A stretch of 64,000 nucleotides of DNA, taken from positions 248,001-312,000 of the forward strand of contig NZ_QKZI01000001.1 of the NCBI RefSeq assembly GCF_003254155.1, read 5' to 3'. Both the position numbers and the translations under genes were made by a program. The stretch comes from Psychrobacillus insolitus (lineage in GTDB: Bacteria > Bacillota > Bacilli > Bacillales_A > Planococcaceae). Numbering within the stretch: the first letter of the stretch is position 1; the number at the start of each line of letters is the position of its first letter. This document shows, piece after piece, positions 46,940-56,343 of the stretch. The notes below the pieces were generated by a model. That model was not told the DNA's origin and made no database searches. It saw only the letters and a list, made by a program, of their open reading frames with translations.

Positions 46940-47725
46940 TTGCTCCAAAAAGTAGAAGGGATTGTCTTGAGAGCTTCTTCCTATGGAGAGTCCGACAAAA
47001 TTGTTACGATCTTTTCACGCGAGTTAGGCAAGAGAGCAGCGATGGCTCGTGGGGCTAAAAAGCCAACGAGTCGTTTAGCCTCGGTTTCTCAACCATTTAC
47101 CTATGGATACTTTTTAATCCAGCAAGGGAGAGGGATGGGTACGCTTCAACAAGGTGAAATTATCGATTCGATGCGAACAATTCGAGAAGATATATTTACT
47201 ACTGCCTATGCGAGTTTTATTATGGAGCTTGTAGATAAGCTAATAGATGATGAGTCTCCGAAACCCCATCTTTTTGACATTTTACACCAAGCACTTCAAG
47301 CAATTTCAGATGACTATGATCCTGAAGCTATTAGTCTATTCGTCGAGTGGAAGATGCTAGCAACTGCGGGAATATATCCTGTTTTGCACCAATGCGTAAA
47401 TTGCGGAGCAACGGACGGGGAATTTGCTTTTTCTTTTGCACAAATAGGATTCTTATGTCATCGATGTTTTTCAATTGATCGATATTTAATCAGATTGACT
47501 CCTGCACAAGTTAAGCTAATTCGCACATTTTACACTGTTCCGATTGATCAAGTAGGGAAACTAACGCTTAAAAAAGAGACGAAAACTTTTATCAAAAAAA
47601 TTATTCGCACGATTTATAGTGAACAAGTCGGGATCCAATTGAAGTCTCAAAAGTTTTTAGATCAAATGGAGAGAACCCCAGAATTTTTCACACCAAAAAA
47701 AGATCCAAGTTCAGAAGAGCATTAA
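46940..47725 (+). CDS. recO: DNA repair protein RecO
   Basis: Mediator that loads RecA on SSB-coated DNA. 261 residues. N-terminal OB fold (KVEGIVLRASSYGESDKIVTIF) and a helical C-terminal domain with a four-Cys zinc site (CVNCG ... CHRC, about residues 151-176). TTG start 46940 with GAAGGGAAGG upstream. The stop codon sits in a terminator stem. Confidence 0.95.
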   Translation: MLQKVEGIVLRASSYGESDKIVTIFSRELGKRAAMARGAKKPTSRLASVSQPFTYGYFLIQQGRGMGTLQQGEIIDSMRTIREDIFTTAYASFIMELVDKLIDDESPKPHLFDILHQALQAISDDYDPEAISLFVEWKMLATAGIYPVLHQCVNCGATDGEFAFSFAQIGFLCHRCFSIDRYLIRLTPAQVKLIRTFYTVPIDQVGKLTLKKETKTFIKKIIRTIYSEQVGIQLKSQKFLDQMERTPEFFTPKKDPSSEEH

Positions 47726-47748
47726 CTCTTCTAACTTGGATCTTTTTT
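47701..47748 (+). terminator. terminator overlapping recO end
   Basis: 19-nt arms, AGATCCAAGTTCAGAAGAG pairing with CTCTTCTAACTTGGATCT (one unpaired base), loop CATTAA, then a T run. It also faces the end of convergent glyS. Confidence 0.85.
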
Positions 47749-47776
47749 GGTAATGGTGTAACTTCCGCTTTTCTAA

Positions 47777-49159
47777 TTAAAACTGCAGTTTTTCTTCAAT
47801 ATATCCTTTTACTTCTGCAATCGGCATTCTTGTTTGTTCCATAGAATCACGGTGACGAACTGTTACTTGGCCATCAGTCTCTGAATCGAAATCATATGTG
47901 ATACAGAATGGAGTTCCGATTTCATCTTGACGACGGTAACGTTTACCAATTGATTGAGACTCATCATAATCCACCATAAAGTGTTTGCTTAAGTCTGAGA
48001 ATAATGATGTTGCGCCTTCAGACAATTTTTTAGAAAGCGGCAAAATTGCAGCTTTAATTGGAGCTAGAGCAGGGTGGAAACGTAATACTGTACGAGTGTC
48101 ATCGCCTTCTAATTGCTCTTCATCATAAGCTTCACATAGGAATGCAAGTGTTACACGGTCAGCTCCTAGAGAAGGTTCGATACAATACGGTACATAACGT
48201 TCATTCGTAATTGGATCAATATAGTTAAAATCTTCTCCAGAATGTTCCATATGCTGTTTAAGGTCAAAGTCAGTTCTATCTGCAATACCCCATAGTTCGC
48301 CCCAACCGAATGGGAATTTATATTCGATATCTGTTGTAGCATTAGAGTAATGTGAAAGCTCATCTTCAGAATGGTCACGTAGGCGAATACTATCTTCAGC
48401 AACACCTAAGTTTAATAACCAGTTTTTACAATAGTTGCGCCAGAATTCAAACCATTCCATGTCTTCACCAGGTTTACAGAAGAATTCCAATTCCATTTGT
48501 TCGAATTCTCTTGTACGGAATGTAAAGTTACCTGGTGTAATTTCATTACGGAAACTTTTACCTACTTGTGCGATACCAAATGGCATTTTTTTACGCATAG
48601 AACGTTGCACATTTTTATAGTTAACGAAAATTCCTTGAGCAGTCTCAGGACGTAGGTAAATTTCATTTGTTGAAGCCTCTGTTACGCCTTGGAATGTTTT
48701 GAACATTAAGTTAAATTGACGAATATCAGTATAGTCGAAAGCGCCACAAGTTGGACATACAACTGCATGTTCTTTCATGATTTCTTCCATTTTTTCAAAT
48801 GAAAGTCCGTCTATTACCATTTCCATTCCTTTTTTATCAAGTGCTTCTTCGATAATTTTATCTACACGGTGACGAGACTTACATTTTTTACAGTCTATCA
48901 TTGGGTCATTAAAGTTTCCGATATGACCTGATGCTACCCATGTTTTTGGATTCATCAGAATTGCAGCATCTAATCCAACGTTATAAGGGGATTCTTGTAC
49001 AAATTTTTTCCACCAAGCTTTTTTAATATTGTTTTTTAATTCCACACCTAGTGGACCGTAATCCCAAGTGTTCGCCAATCCGCCATAAATCTCAGATCCC
49101 GGGAAAACAAAACCTCTTTGTTTCGCTAAACTAACTACGTTTTCCATTGTAATTGTCAT
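47777..49159 (-). CDS. glyS: glycyl-tRNA synthetase, single-chain (alpha2) type
   Basis: 460-residue class II synthetase of the homodimeric type, not the alpha2-beta2 GlyQ/GlyS pair used by B. subtilis at this locus. [12 protein letters not shown] and the motif 1 region [13 protein letters not shown], motif 2 [22 protein letters not shown] in part, motif 3 [10 protein letters not shown], and an HXGX anticodon domain at the C-terminus ([14 protein letters not shown]). A zinc-type cluster CKKCKS ... CPTCG is present. ATG 49159 with SD GGAGG. Controlled by a T-box leader. Confidence 0.94.
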   Translation of the reverse strand: MTITMENVVSLAKQRGFVFPGSEIYGGLANTWDYGPLGVELKNNIKKAWWKKFVQESPYNVGLDAAILMNPKTWVASGHIGNFNDPMIDCKKCKSRHRVDKIIEEALDKKGMEMVIDGLSFEKMEEIMKEHAVVCPTCGAFDYTDIRQFNLMFKTFQGVTEASTNEIYLRPETAQGIFVNYKNVQRSMRKKMPFGIAQVGKSFRNEITPGNFTFRTREFEQMELEFFCKPGEDMEWFEFWRNYCKNWLLNLGVAEDSIRLRDHSEDELSHYSNATTDIEYKFPFGWGELWGIADRTDFDLKQHMEHSGEDFNYIDPITNERYVPYCIEPSLGADRVTLAFLCEAYDEEQLEGDDTRTVLRFHPALAPIKAAILPLSKKLSEGATSLFSDLSKHFMVDYDESQSIGKRYRRQDEIGTPFCITYDFDSETDGQVTVRHRDSMEQTRMPIAEVKGYIEEKLQF

Positions 49160-49203
49160 GTAATAACCTCCATTTTTTTTGACTGCTTTTAAAGGGAGAC
49201 AAC

Positions 49204-49397
49204 AAAAAAACTCGTCTCCGGGCATTTATAGCCCGGGGACGAGTTTTAAACCCGCGGTTCCACCCCGATTGATTGTAAAATACAATCCTCTTTAAAAGCA
49301 TAAGCTCCAAGCTGCCGTTTCCTGTATTGTGGCCTTTCACTATCTACCACTCGCTAATATTACAGTACTTATAATGCTCTTCAACGCTTTATTATTT
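49204..49397 (-). promoter_or_regulatory. T-box riboswitch upstream of glyS
   Basis: On the minus strand the T-box core GGGGTGGAACCGCG (49253-49266) is followed by a terminator whose arms begin AACTCGTC and end GACGAGTT with a T run (49204-49247). Upstream lie stem I features such as AGTA after GAAGAGC, and a distal GTGAAAG loop. Uncharged tRNA-Gly would favour the antiterminator. The specifier triplet is probably GGC in AAACGGCAGC, but GGA nearby is not excluded. Confidence 0.88.
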
Positions 49398-49403
49398 GTA
49401 GCT

Positions 49404-49432
49404 ATTGTATCACGAGCATCTTTACTTCGCAA
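49404..49432 (-). promoter_or_regulatory. sigma-A promoter of the glyS T-box transcript
   Basis: Minus strand TTGCGA (49427-49432), 17-bp spacer, TACAAT (49404-49409). Confidence 0.7.
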
Positions 49433-49486
49433 TAATAGGATAAATAGTATATACTATTTGAGTATTAAGTATAACACTTTGAGGCG

Positions 49487-50125
49487 GTGGGTCCAATCGA
49501 ACTCAACAAAAGACAAGTCGAAATTTTGGACATTGTAAAAGGAAATGGTCCTATTACAGGTGAACAAATAGCAGAGCGACTGCATTTAACAAGATCTACA
49601 CTAAGACCTGATTTAGCCATATTAACGATGGCGGGTTTTCTAGATGCTAGACCACGAGTTGGTTATTTTTATTCAGGTAAAAAGACAAGTCAAGCTATTT
49701 CAGATGATATTGCACAAATGATTGTGAAAGATTTTCAATCAATTCCAGTTGTAGTGCAAGAAAGTATGACTGTCTATGATGCTATTTGTCATATGTTTTT
49801 AGAGGATGTAGGCTCTTTATTTGTTGTTGATAAAAATTCGATTTTGTCTGGAGTGCTTTCTAGAAAAGACTTCTTACGAACTAGTATTGGAAATCAAGAT
49901 CTTAATAAAATGCCAGTTCATATGATTATGACGAGAATGCCAAACATTACGTACTGTTTTAAAGGTGATACATTAATCGATGTGGCGAAAAAATTAATGG
50001 ATCGTCAAATTGATTCATTACCTGTTGTGGAAGAAAGAGAAAATGGTTTTGAGGTAATTGCAAGAATTACAAAGACAAATATTACGCGTGCTTTTCTGTC
50101 ATTAGCTGATGACCATGATCTTTAG
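49487..50125 (+). CDS. ccpN: CcpN family transcriptional repressor, HTH plus CBS pair
   Basis: 212-residue repressor of gluconeogenic genes (gapB, pckA in B. subtilis). An N-terminal winged helix (LNKRQVEILDIVKGNGPITGEQIAE in part, RSTLRPDLAILTMAGFLDARPRVGY) and two CBS domains that bind nucleotides (SIPVVVQESMTVYDA and MTRMPNITYC). GTG 49487. It is followed by ppsR with 11 bp spacing, the same pair as B. subtilis ccpN-yqfL. Confidence 0.93.
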   Translation: MGPIELNKRQVEILDIVKGNGPITGEQIAERLHLTRSTLRPDLAILTMAGFLDARPRVGYFYSGKKTSQAISDDIAQMIVKDFQSIPVVVQESMTVYDAICHMFLEDVGSLFVVDKNSILSGVLSRKDFLRTSIGNQDLNKMPVHMIMTRMPNITYCFKGDTLIDVAKKLMDRQIDSLPVVEERENGFEVIARITKTNITRAFLSLADDHDL

Positions 50126-50136
50126 GGGGGAGACCT

Positions 50137-50946
50137 ATGAAAAAACTTAATTTATTTATTGTTTCAGATTCTATAGGAGAAACTGGAGAACTTGTGGCAA
50201 AAGCGGCAATAAGTCAATTTAGACCTGGTCTTCAAAATACAACACTAAAAAGATTTACACATATTGATTCATTAGATCATATAAAAGAGATTACTGAGCT
50301 TGCTCATGAAAAAAATGCCATGATTTTATATACGCTCGTTCGAACGGATATGAAAGAGGCTTTGGTTGAATACTGCACACAATATAATTTGAAATCAGTG
50401 GATTTAATCGGCCCGGTAATTGATTTACTTGAACAGAATCTTGGGGAAAAGGCAATGGAAGAACCAGGGTTAGTACGTAAGTTAGATGAAGATTATTTTA
50501 AAAAAATAGAAGCAATTGAATTTGCTGTGAAGTACGATGATGGAAGAGATCCGAGAGGCTTATTACTGGCAGATATCGTACTTGTTGGTGTTTCAAGAAC
50601 TTCCAAAACACCGTTGTCACAGTATTTAGCACATAAGCGATATAAAGTTGCGAATGTACCTTTAGTTCCGGAAGTAAAACCCCCAGAAGAGCTTTTCTTA
50701 GTAGATCCAGCTAAATGTTTTGGTTTAGTCATCACACCAGAAAAGTTAAATACAATCCGCAAAGAAAGATTAATAGCAATTGGTTTAAATCATGATGCTA
50801 GTTATGCTAGAATAGAACGTATCAACGAAGAAATAGAGCACTTTAATCAAGTTGTTCAAAAAATTGGCTGTCAAGTCATTGATGTAACAAACCGAGCAGT
50901 TGAAGAAACTGCAAATGTTGTTATTAATCATATTCAGCAAAAATAA
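50137..50946 (+). CDS. ppsR: pyruvate,phosphate dikinase regulatory protein (DUF299)
   Basis: 269-residue bifunctional ADP-dependent kinase / Pi-dependent phosphorylase that switches pyruvate, phosphate dikinase or PEP synthetase. FIVSDSIGETGE at the N-terminus and the P-loop-like GVSRTSKTPLSQYLA (about residues 147-162), then VPLVPEVKPPEELF. Named yqfL in B. subtilis. The dikinase partner is not in this window. Co-transcribed with ccpN, which fits central carbon control. Confidence 0.9.
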   Translation: MKKLNLFIVSDSIGETGELVAKAAISQFRPGLQNTTLKRFTHIDSLDHIKEITELAHEKNAMILYTLVRTDMKEALVEYCTQYNLKSVDLIGPVIDLLEQNLGEKAMEEPGLVRKLDEDYFKKIEAIEFAVKYDDGRDPRGLLLADIVLVGVSRTSKTPLSQYLAHKRYKVANVPLVPEVKPPEELFLVDPAKCFGLVITPEKLNTIRKERLIAIGLNHDASYARIERINEEIEHFNQVVQKIGCQVIDVTNRAVEETANVVINHIQQK

Positions 50947-50960
50947 ATTGGACGAAAAAG

Positions 50961-50992
50961 AACCGATTCACGTTTGTGAAGAGGTTTTTTTC
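50961..50992 (+). terminator. terminator after ppsR
   Basis: AACC..TTCAC / GTGAA..GGTT arms with loop GTTT and a T7 run. Confidence 0.65.
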
Positions 50993-51108
50993 TAATGTCT
51001 ATCGAACTAAGTATAGATTAATAAAAGAAAATGTTTTATAATTATTATTTGTGGAAAATATTAAATAAGAGCCTTTGAAAAAATTTGTGATTTATTTTGT
51101 CGATTCTT

Positions 51109-51138
51109 GCAGGAATTTTAACGATTATCTCGAATTAA
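51109..51138 (+). promoter_or_regulatory. candidate sigma-H promoter for dnaG-sigA
   Basis: GCAGGAATT (51109-51117) matches the sigma-H -35 pattern RnAGGAwWW. GAATTA at 51132-51137 fits the -10 (RnnGAATwW, apart from the first position) with 11 bp between the two boxes. In B. subtilis the sigA operon also has a sigma-H promoter. Confidence 0.45.
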
Positions 51139-51167
51139 AATAAATAGCAAGTAAAGATGGTGAAACA

Positions 51168-53000
51168 ATGACAAATCGTATAGAAGAAGAAGTAATAGAA
51201 CAAGTTAGAAATAATACAGATATTGTCGATGTTATAAGTGAATATGTTCAACTTACGAAAAGAGGTAGAAACTTCTTTGGTCTTTGTCCTTTTCATGGTG
51301 AGCAAACACCATCTTTTTCAGTAACACAAGAAAAGCAAATTTTCCATTGCTTCGGGTGTGGAGCTGGCGGGAACGTTATTACATTTTTAATGGATATCGA
51401 GAATTTGGCATTCCAAGATGCAGTTAGCAAGCTTGGCGGTCGAATTGGAATAACGATAGCTGAAAGTTCCTCAAGCCGTGATGAAACAAAAGCACCAGTT
51501 TCAAAAGAAGTAACTCTCATGAAGCAAGCTCACCATTTTGCGAGCGAGTATTATCATCATTTATTGCTTCATACAGAAGAAGGAGAAAATGCGTTAAATT
51601 ATTTAGAAGAAAGAGGGTTTTCTAAAGAGATTATTGAAAAGTATAAAATTGGCTGGTCGCTTCCTAGTTGGGAGGCACTTACAACCCTATTAGAGCGTAA
51701 GGGTATGGATTTACAGGAAATTGAGAAAACTGGGCTTATTATTCGCAAAGAAAATGAATTGAAGTATTTTGATCGGTTTCGAGGAAGAATCATGTTCCCT
51801 GTTTATGATGAAAGTGGAAGTGTAATAGCTTTCTCAGGTCGTATTCTTCAAAAATCAGATGAAGATGCTAAATACTTGAATAGTCCGGAATCACCAATTT
51901 TCCAAAAAAGCCAAGTACTTTACAATTTAGATAAGGCTCGATTAGAAATTAGAAAACATCAAAATATAGTTGTCTTTGAAGGATTTTTAGATGTAATTGC
52001 CGCATCAAAAGCTGGAATAACAAATGGAGTTGCAACAATGGGAACGGCTTTGACGTCTCAACATATCATAAAGATAAACCGTCTTACTTCAAATGTTACT
52101 CTTTGTTATGATGGCGATAAGGCGGGTATGGAAGCTGCTAAAAGAGCTGCTGGATCATTGCAAGCGCAACATATCCAGACAGAAATAGCGATTATACCAG
52201 ACGCGATGGATCCGGATGATTATATTAAAACGTACGGAGAAGATGCATTTCGGACTAAAATTATAGAAAAGCCCCATTCCTATTTATCTTTTATGATGAT
52301 TGTGTCAAAAAGAGATAAAAACTTTAACAATGAGAATGACACGCTTCAGTATATTCAAGAAATATTGGAAATACTGAGTGAGAGAACTTCTACTGTAGAA
52401 CGTGATTTGTATGTTCGACAACTTTCACAAGAAACAAATGTATCCGAAGAAGCAATAAATCAACATTTACGTAAACTGCAGGGAAACAAAGCAAAGCAAT
52501 CAAAACATCAGCAACGTACTCCTGTGCAGATGAATCCAGAATTAAGAAAACCGAAAAAAAATGCAACTGCAGATGAACGGGCTGAAAGAATATTATTATC
52601 TCATATGTTGTATAATCCGCAGGTCATTGATATTGCGCGAAATCAGTCAGAAGATCAATGTTTTATCAGAGATATATATGAGGCTGCATTTGTTCGATTA
52701 ACAGGTTTTTACGAAGATTTTCCAAATGGAGATTATCAACGGTTTTTGGAAATGGTAAACGATCCAGAATTAAGAAAAATAGTTATGGAAGCAGCGCTCT
52801 CAGAACGTGATCCAGATCATGAAACAGAGGAAGTCATGGACTGTTTGCGTCATATTAGAAAATACCGGGTAGAGCAACTGATTGTACAAAAATTACATGA
52901 AGCAAAAGAAGCGGAGAAAATGGCTGATATGTCAAAAGCTATCCGATTAGCTCAGGAAGCAATTCAGCTAAAAAAATCACTAGCAACTTTTGAGAAATAA
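51168..53000 (+). CDS. dnaG: DNA primase
   Basis: 610 residues. N-terminal CHC2 zinc-binding domain ([22 protein letters not shown]; about residues 42-70), RNA polymerase TOPRIM core ([31 protein letters not shown] with acidic metal ligands), and a C-terminal helicase-binding domain. ATG 51168 after GATGGTGAAA. The 3' end overlaps the upstream frame of sigA; both are in one operon as in most Firmicutes. Confidence 0.97.
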   Translation: MTNRIEEEVIEQVRNNTDIVDVISEYVQLTKRGRNFFGLCPFHGEQTPSFSVTQEKQIFHCFGCGAGGNVITFLMDIENLAFQDAVSKLGGRIGITIAESSSSRDETKAPVSKEVTLMKQAHHFASEYYHHLLLHTEEGENALNYLEERGFSKEIIEKYKIGWSLPSWEALTTLLERKGMDLQEIEKTGLIIRKENELKYFDRFRGRIMFPVYDESGSVIAFSGRILQKSDEDAKYLNSPESPIFQKSQVLYNLDKARLEIRKHQNIVVFEGFLDVIAASKAGITNGVATMGTALTSQHIIKINRLTSNVTLCYDGDKAGMEAAKRAAGSLQAQHIQTEIAIIPDAMDPDDYIKTYGEDAFRTKIIEKPHSYLSFMMIVSKRDKNFNNENDTLQYIQEILEILSERTSTVERDLYVRQLSQETNVSEEAINQHLRKLQGNKAKQSKHQQRTPVQMNPELRKPKKNATADERAERILLSHMLYNPQVIDIARNQSEDQCFIRDIYEAAFVRLTGFYEDFPNGDYQRFLEMVNDPELRKIVMEAALSERDPDHETEEVMDCLRHIRKYRVEQLIVQKLHEAKEAEKMADMSKAIRLAQEAIQLKKSLATFEK

Positions 53001-53025
53001 ACCGGTAGCAAAAGGAGGAATTCTT

Positions 53026-54162
53026 ATGGCGGACAAGTCTAAGTCTGAACGTACGAAAGAAAAAGAAGCAGAAATTGAATTATCATTAGCAGAAGCAAAA
53101 AAACAATTAATTGAAATAGGTAAAAAAAGTGGTGAATTAACATACCATGATATAGCAGAAAAACTTGCTCATTTTGAATTAGAATCTGATCAAATCGAAG
53201 AATTCATCGACAACTTAGAAGGTAAAGGTATTGAACTTGCTAGAAAAGATGGCGATGAAGAAGATTTAGATCGATTGACAAAAGGGAAAGAAGATACATT
53301 CGATTTAAATGATTTAAGTGTTCCACCTGGTATTAAAATTAACGATCCAGTTCGTATGTACTTAAAAGAAATTGGACGAGTAGACTTATTAAAAGCATCT
53401 GAAGAGATTGCACTTGCTGAAAAAATTGAGCAAGGAGATGAAGAAGCTAGAAAACGATTAGCCGAAGCAAACCTTCGATTAGTAGTGAGTATTGCGAAGC
53501 GTTATGTAGGACGTGGAATGCTTTTCTTGGACTTAATCCAAGAAGGAAATATGGGTCTTATTAAAGCGGTAGAAAAATTTGATCACCGTAAAGGTTTCAA
53601 ATTCAGTACGTATGCTACTTGGTGGATTAGACAAGCTATCACTCGTGCGATCGCAGACCAAGCTAGAACGATTCGTATTCCAGTGCATATGGTGGAAACG
53701 ATTAACAAACTAATTCGGGTTCAACGTCAATTACTGCAAGATTTAGGTCGCGAACCATCTCCAGAAGAAATTGGAGAAGAAATGGATCTATCTCCTGAAA
53801 AAGTACGTGAAATCTTAAAAATTGCGCAAGAACCAGTTTCCTTAGAAACTCCAATTGGGGAAGAGGATGATTCGCATTTAGGCGATTTCATCGAAGATGC
53901 AGATGCTCAGTCTCCTTCTGATCATGCAGCTTATGAACTATTAAAAGAACAATTAGAAGATGTGTTAGACACGTTAACTGATCGTGAAGAAAATGTTCTT
54001 CGTCTTCGTTTTGGTTTAGATGACGGTCGTACAAGAACACTCGAAGAAGTTGGGAAAGTATTTGGCGTAACTCGTGAACGTATTCGTCAAATCGAGGCGA
54101 AAGCATTACGCAAGCTTCGTCATCCATCTAGAAGTAAACGTCTAAAAGACTTTTTAGAATAG
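53026..54162 (+). CDS. sigA: primary sigma factor SigA (RpoD)
   Basis: 378-residue housekeeping sigma. Region 1.1 (about 20-85), 1.2 ([17 protein letters not shown]), 2 ([31 protein letters not shown]), 3 and 4 ([39 protein letters not shown]). ATG 53026 with SD AAAGGAGG; upstream starts in dnaG have no SD. Followed by a hairpin and then a family B repeat. Confidence 0.98.
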   Translation: MADKSKSERTKEKEAEIELSLAEAKKQLIEIGKKSGELTYHDIAEKLAHFELESDQIEEFIDNLEGKGIELARKDGDEEDLDRLTKGKEDTFDLNDLSVPPGIKINDPVRMYLKEIGRVDLLKASEEIALAEKIEQGDEEARKRLAEANLRLVVSIAKRYVGRGMLFLDLIQEGNMGLIKAVEKFDHRKGFKFSTYATWWIRQAITRAIADQARTIRIPVHMVETINKLIRVQRQLLQDLGREPSPEEIGEEMDLSPEKVREILKIAQEPVSLETPIGEEDDSHLGDFIEDADAQSPSDHAAYELLKEQLEDVLDTLTDREENVLRLRFGLDDGRTRTLEEVGKVFGVTRERIRQIEAKALRKLRHPSRSKRLKDFLE

Positions 54163-54172
54163 AATTGAAGTC

Positions 54173-54210
54173 AGAGAGACATCCTTTAAAAGGATGTCTC
54201 TCTCTCATTT
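54173..54210 (+). terminator. terminator after sigA
   Basis: 15-bp perfect stem AGAGAGACATCCTTT / AAAGGATGTCTCTCT; the 3' tract CTCATTT is only weakly T-rich. Confidence 0.65.
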
Positions 54211-54214
54211 ATCA

Positions 54215-54530
54215 GGTTCTTTGTCAAATGACGTTGGTGAAGAGTTTTAGTCGGCCATAATTGATTTATTTATTTGCCATGGGACTGTCCAAAAAGTCAG
54301 TAAAACTGATTTTTTGGACAGTCTTTTTTATGTAGTTTTTCAAGTCTTGTTTTCTATATCTATTTGAACTTATGTTTCCAATATTCTCTATGCTGATTTT
54401 CATTTTGAGCGGCGACTCCAGTGGGATTAGCGTGACAGGTGAGACCCCACAGAGCGCGGTTTTCAAGGGCGAGGATGCTCATCGCACGCCCCACGGAAAG
54501 CGTCCGCTCGAAACGAAAATCAGCGTGGAT
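54215..54530 (+). mobile_element. family B MITE-like element, right-truncated copy
   Basis: Left end GGTTCTTTGTCAAATGACG starts at 54215 and the sequence follows the 42061 copy through the internal hairpin (54283-54329) and GC-rich palindrome (about 54392-54525). After CAGCGTGGAT at 54530 the similarity ends, so the right terminal repeat is missing. The rest of the 445-bp gap up to 54607 has only a TATACT-like promoter element near 54570. Confidence 0.65.
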
Positions 54531-54607
54531 TGGTTTTCTTATGATTTTCTAAGCAGGCTGAAGGTGATATACTAAAAGTATTGGTGAAAAAGAAATGAGG
54601 GCGAGTA

Positions 54608-55156
54608 ATGTCATTAGAAAAGAAGGAAATAATATTAAATGAAATCGGTTTTTGGAAGAAGAACAAGCTTTTGCCTGAGCATTATTGTGATTTTTTAACG
54701 GCTTTATATGCACAAGGAGAACAGATAGAAGAAAAAGATAATACTTCTAAAGCAGTTCTTGCAAAAGAGAAAAAGAAAAATATAGTCCAGGCCGTTATGA
54801 TTGGTATTATTACAGCTATTTTATTAGCCGCACTTATATTTATGACAACAGCTGTTTATGTCCCGATTATTATTTCTGGAATTGTCGTGTTCACGTTTTT
54901 ATACATAGCTATTAAACTAGCAAAAACAAAGTCCTTTATGGCAACATTACTTTACGTTTTCTCTGCCCTTATACTTCTAGGACTTTCCTTTAAAATATGG
55001 AATGTTTATTTCATGGAATATCCTTCTATTTTGATTGGGTTAATTATTGGAAACTGCTTAATGTGGTTGTTCACTGGTTTGCTTCTAAAACTTATTTATT
55101 TTAGTATTTCTGGTATAGTCGGAATTGTATTTATCTTATCTTATTTATTAATATAA
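54608..55156 (+). CDS. unrecognised integral membrane protein
   Basis: 182 residues. A soluble N-terminus (about 1-58) with NEIGFWKKNKLLPEHYCDFLTALYAQGE, a pattern also found at the start of some small Bacillales membrane proteins, then five or six hydrophobic segments (about 60-80, 84-103, 110-128, 136-155, 158-180). SD ATGAGGGCG before ATG 54608. No catalytic motif is seen. It starts the non-syntenic insert between sigA and cccA, but is followed by its own terminator, so it is separate from the KDG operon. Confidence 0.7.
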   Translation: MSLEKKEIILNEIGFWKKNKLLPEHYCDFLTALYAQGEQIEEKDNTSKAVLAKEKKKNIVQAVMIGIITAILLAALIFMTTAVYVPIIISGIVVFTFLYIAIKLAKTKSFMATLLYVFSALILLGLSFKIWNVYFMEYPSILIGLIIGNCLMWLFTGLLLKLIYFSISGIVGIVFILSYLLI

Positions 55157-55185
55157 ATCATTTAATCAACATTCATAAAGCCTTG

Positions 55186-55233
55186 ATACGACAACGATTT
55201 CTTTACATTAAAGAAAATGTTGTCGTATTTTAT
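55186..55233 (+). terminator. terminator after membrane protein gene
   Basis: ATACGACAAC / GTTGTCGTAT outer and ATTTCTTTA / TAAAGAAAAT inner arms with a 2-nt loop, then TTTATTG. Confidence 0.8.
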
Positions 55234-55266
55234 TGTGGAAAATCTACATACTTATATAAATAATAC

Positions 55267-55296
55267 TTGATATTGAAAACCCTTTCACTATATAAT
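55267..55296 (+). promoter_or_regulatory. sigma-A promoter of the KDG operon
   Basis: TTGATA (55267-55272), 18-bp spacer and TATAAT (55291-55296), immediately followed by the palindromic operator. Confidence 0.7.
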
Positions 55297-55298
55297 TT

Positions 55299-55329
55299 GT
55301 ATAAACCGGTTTACTAAACCGGTTTATAC
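55299..55329. promoter_or_regulatory. 31-bp perfect palindromic operator, likely for the LacI-type KdgR
   Basis: Perfect inverted repeat with 15-bp arms (GTATAAACCGGTTTA and its complement) around a single C. Each arm itself contains the palindrome AAACCGGTTT with a central CpG, as in LacI-family operators; the two centres are 13 bp apart. Its place right after the -10 would block transcription start. The regulator is probably the operon's own kdgR. Confidence 0.75.
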
Positions 55330-55371
55330 ATAAAATTAGATGAAATATTAAATTGAAAGGAGTAGATTGAT

Positions 55372-56328
55372 TTGGCTTCCAATTATAGTGTTTTGACACT
55401 TGGAGACGCGTTAATAACATTTAATCCATCTGCTACTGGACCTTTAAGATATGTACCCACTTTTTCAAGAAAAGTTGGAGGTGCGGAATTAAATTTTGCA
55501 ATCGGATGTGCTCGTCTTGGGCTAAATGCTAAATGGGTTAGCCGTTTAGGTGGAGATGAGTTTGGAAGAGTTATTTATAATTTTGCACGTGGAGAAGGAA
55601 TAGATGTTTCTGAAGTGAAACTTGTCGAAGGATATCCTTCATCTCTTAACTTTAAAGAAATTCGTGAAGATGGTTCTGGGAAAACTTTTTATTATCGTTA
55701 TCAATCGCCAATTCTTACGATGGAGCCTAGTGATATCACATTAGAAATGTTAGAAGGTGTTGACCTTGTTCATTTGACAGGTGTTTTTCTAGCAATTGAT
55801 CCTAAAAATTTAGCAATAACAAAACAAGTGTTGAAGCTTGCGAAAGAAAAAAACATTCCTGTGTCTTTTGATCCAAATATTCGATTGAAACTTTGGTCAA
55901 TTGAAGAAGCAATAACAGCTTACATGGAAATTTTCCCGTATGTAGATATATTACTCACTGGTTTAGATGAAATTGACATGATAATGGGAGAGTCTTCTGT
56001 AAATTCCTTAGAAGCATGTGCCGAGCGTTTTGATATTTCACAACTAGTTATTAAAGACGGTGGAAATGGTGCAAGAGTGTATACAAATGACACTTGGTAT
56101 TCTAAAGAAGCTTTTGCAGTGAATCCAATTGATACTGTTGGAGCAGGTGATGGTTTTGACGCAGGTTATATTTATGCTTACCTTCATGGCTACGAGCCAC
56201 TTGAAAGATTAGAATTTGCAAATGGTGTAGGTGCTCTTGTTACAACCGTTTCTGGAGATAATGAAGGGCTTCCTGAGTTACAAGAAGTGCTTGCCTTTAT
56301 TCGCAACGAAAAAGTAATTGAACGATAA
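55372..56328 (+). CDS. kdgK: 2-dehydro-3-deoxygluconokinase (PfkB family)
   Basis: Phosphorylates KDG to KDPG. 318 residues. N-terminal LTLGDALITFNP, the sugar-binding GGAELNFAIGCARLG, and the C-terminal PfkB signature DTVGAGDGFDAGY with the catalytic Asp. TTG 55372 after AAGGAG. First gene of the operon kdgK-kdgA-uxuA-uxuB-kdgR-permease; its product is the substrate of the next gene. Confidence 0.9.
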   Translation: MASNYSVLTLGDALITFNPSATGPLRYVPTFSRKVGGAELNFAIGCARLGLNAKWVSRLGGDEFGRVIYNFARGEGIDVSEVKLVEGYPSSLNFKEIREDGSGKTFYYRYQSPILTMEPSDITLEMLEGVDLVHLTGVFLAIDPKNLAITKQVLKLAKEKNIPVSFDPNIRLKLWSIEEAITAYMEIFPYVDILLTGLDEIDMIMGESSVNSLEACAERFDISQLVIKDGGNGARVYTNDTWYSKEAFAVNPIDTVGAGDGFDAGYIYAYLHGYEPLERLEFANGVGALVTTVSGDNEGLPELQEVLAFIRNEKVIER

Positions 56329-56343
56329 GGAGGAGATTTCATC

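Noticed and set aside
54266-54575. ORFs reading across the family B element
   Set aside because: They only translate palindromic repeat sequence, lack SDs, and differ between the two copies.
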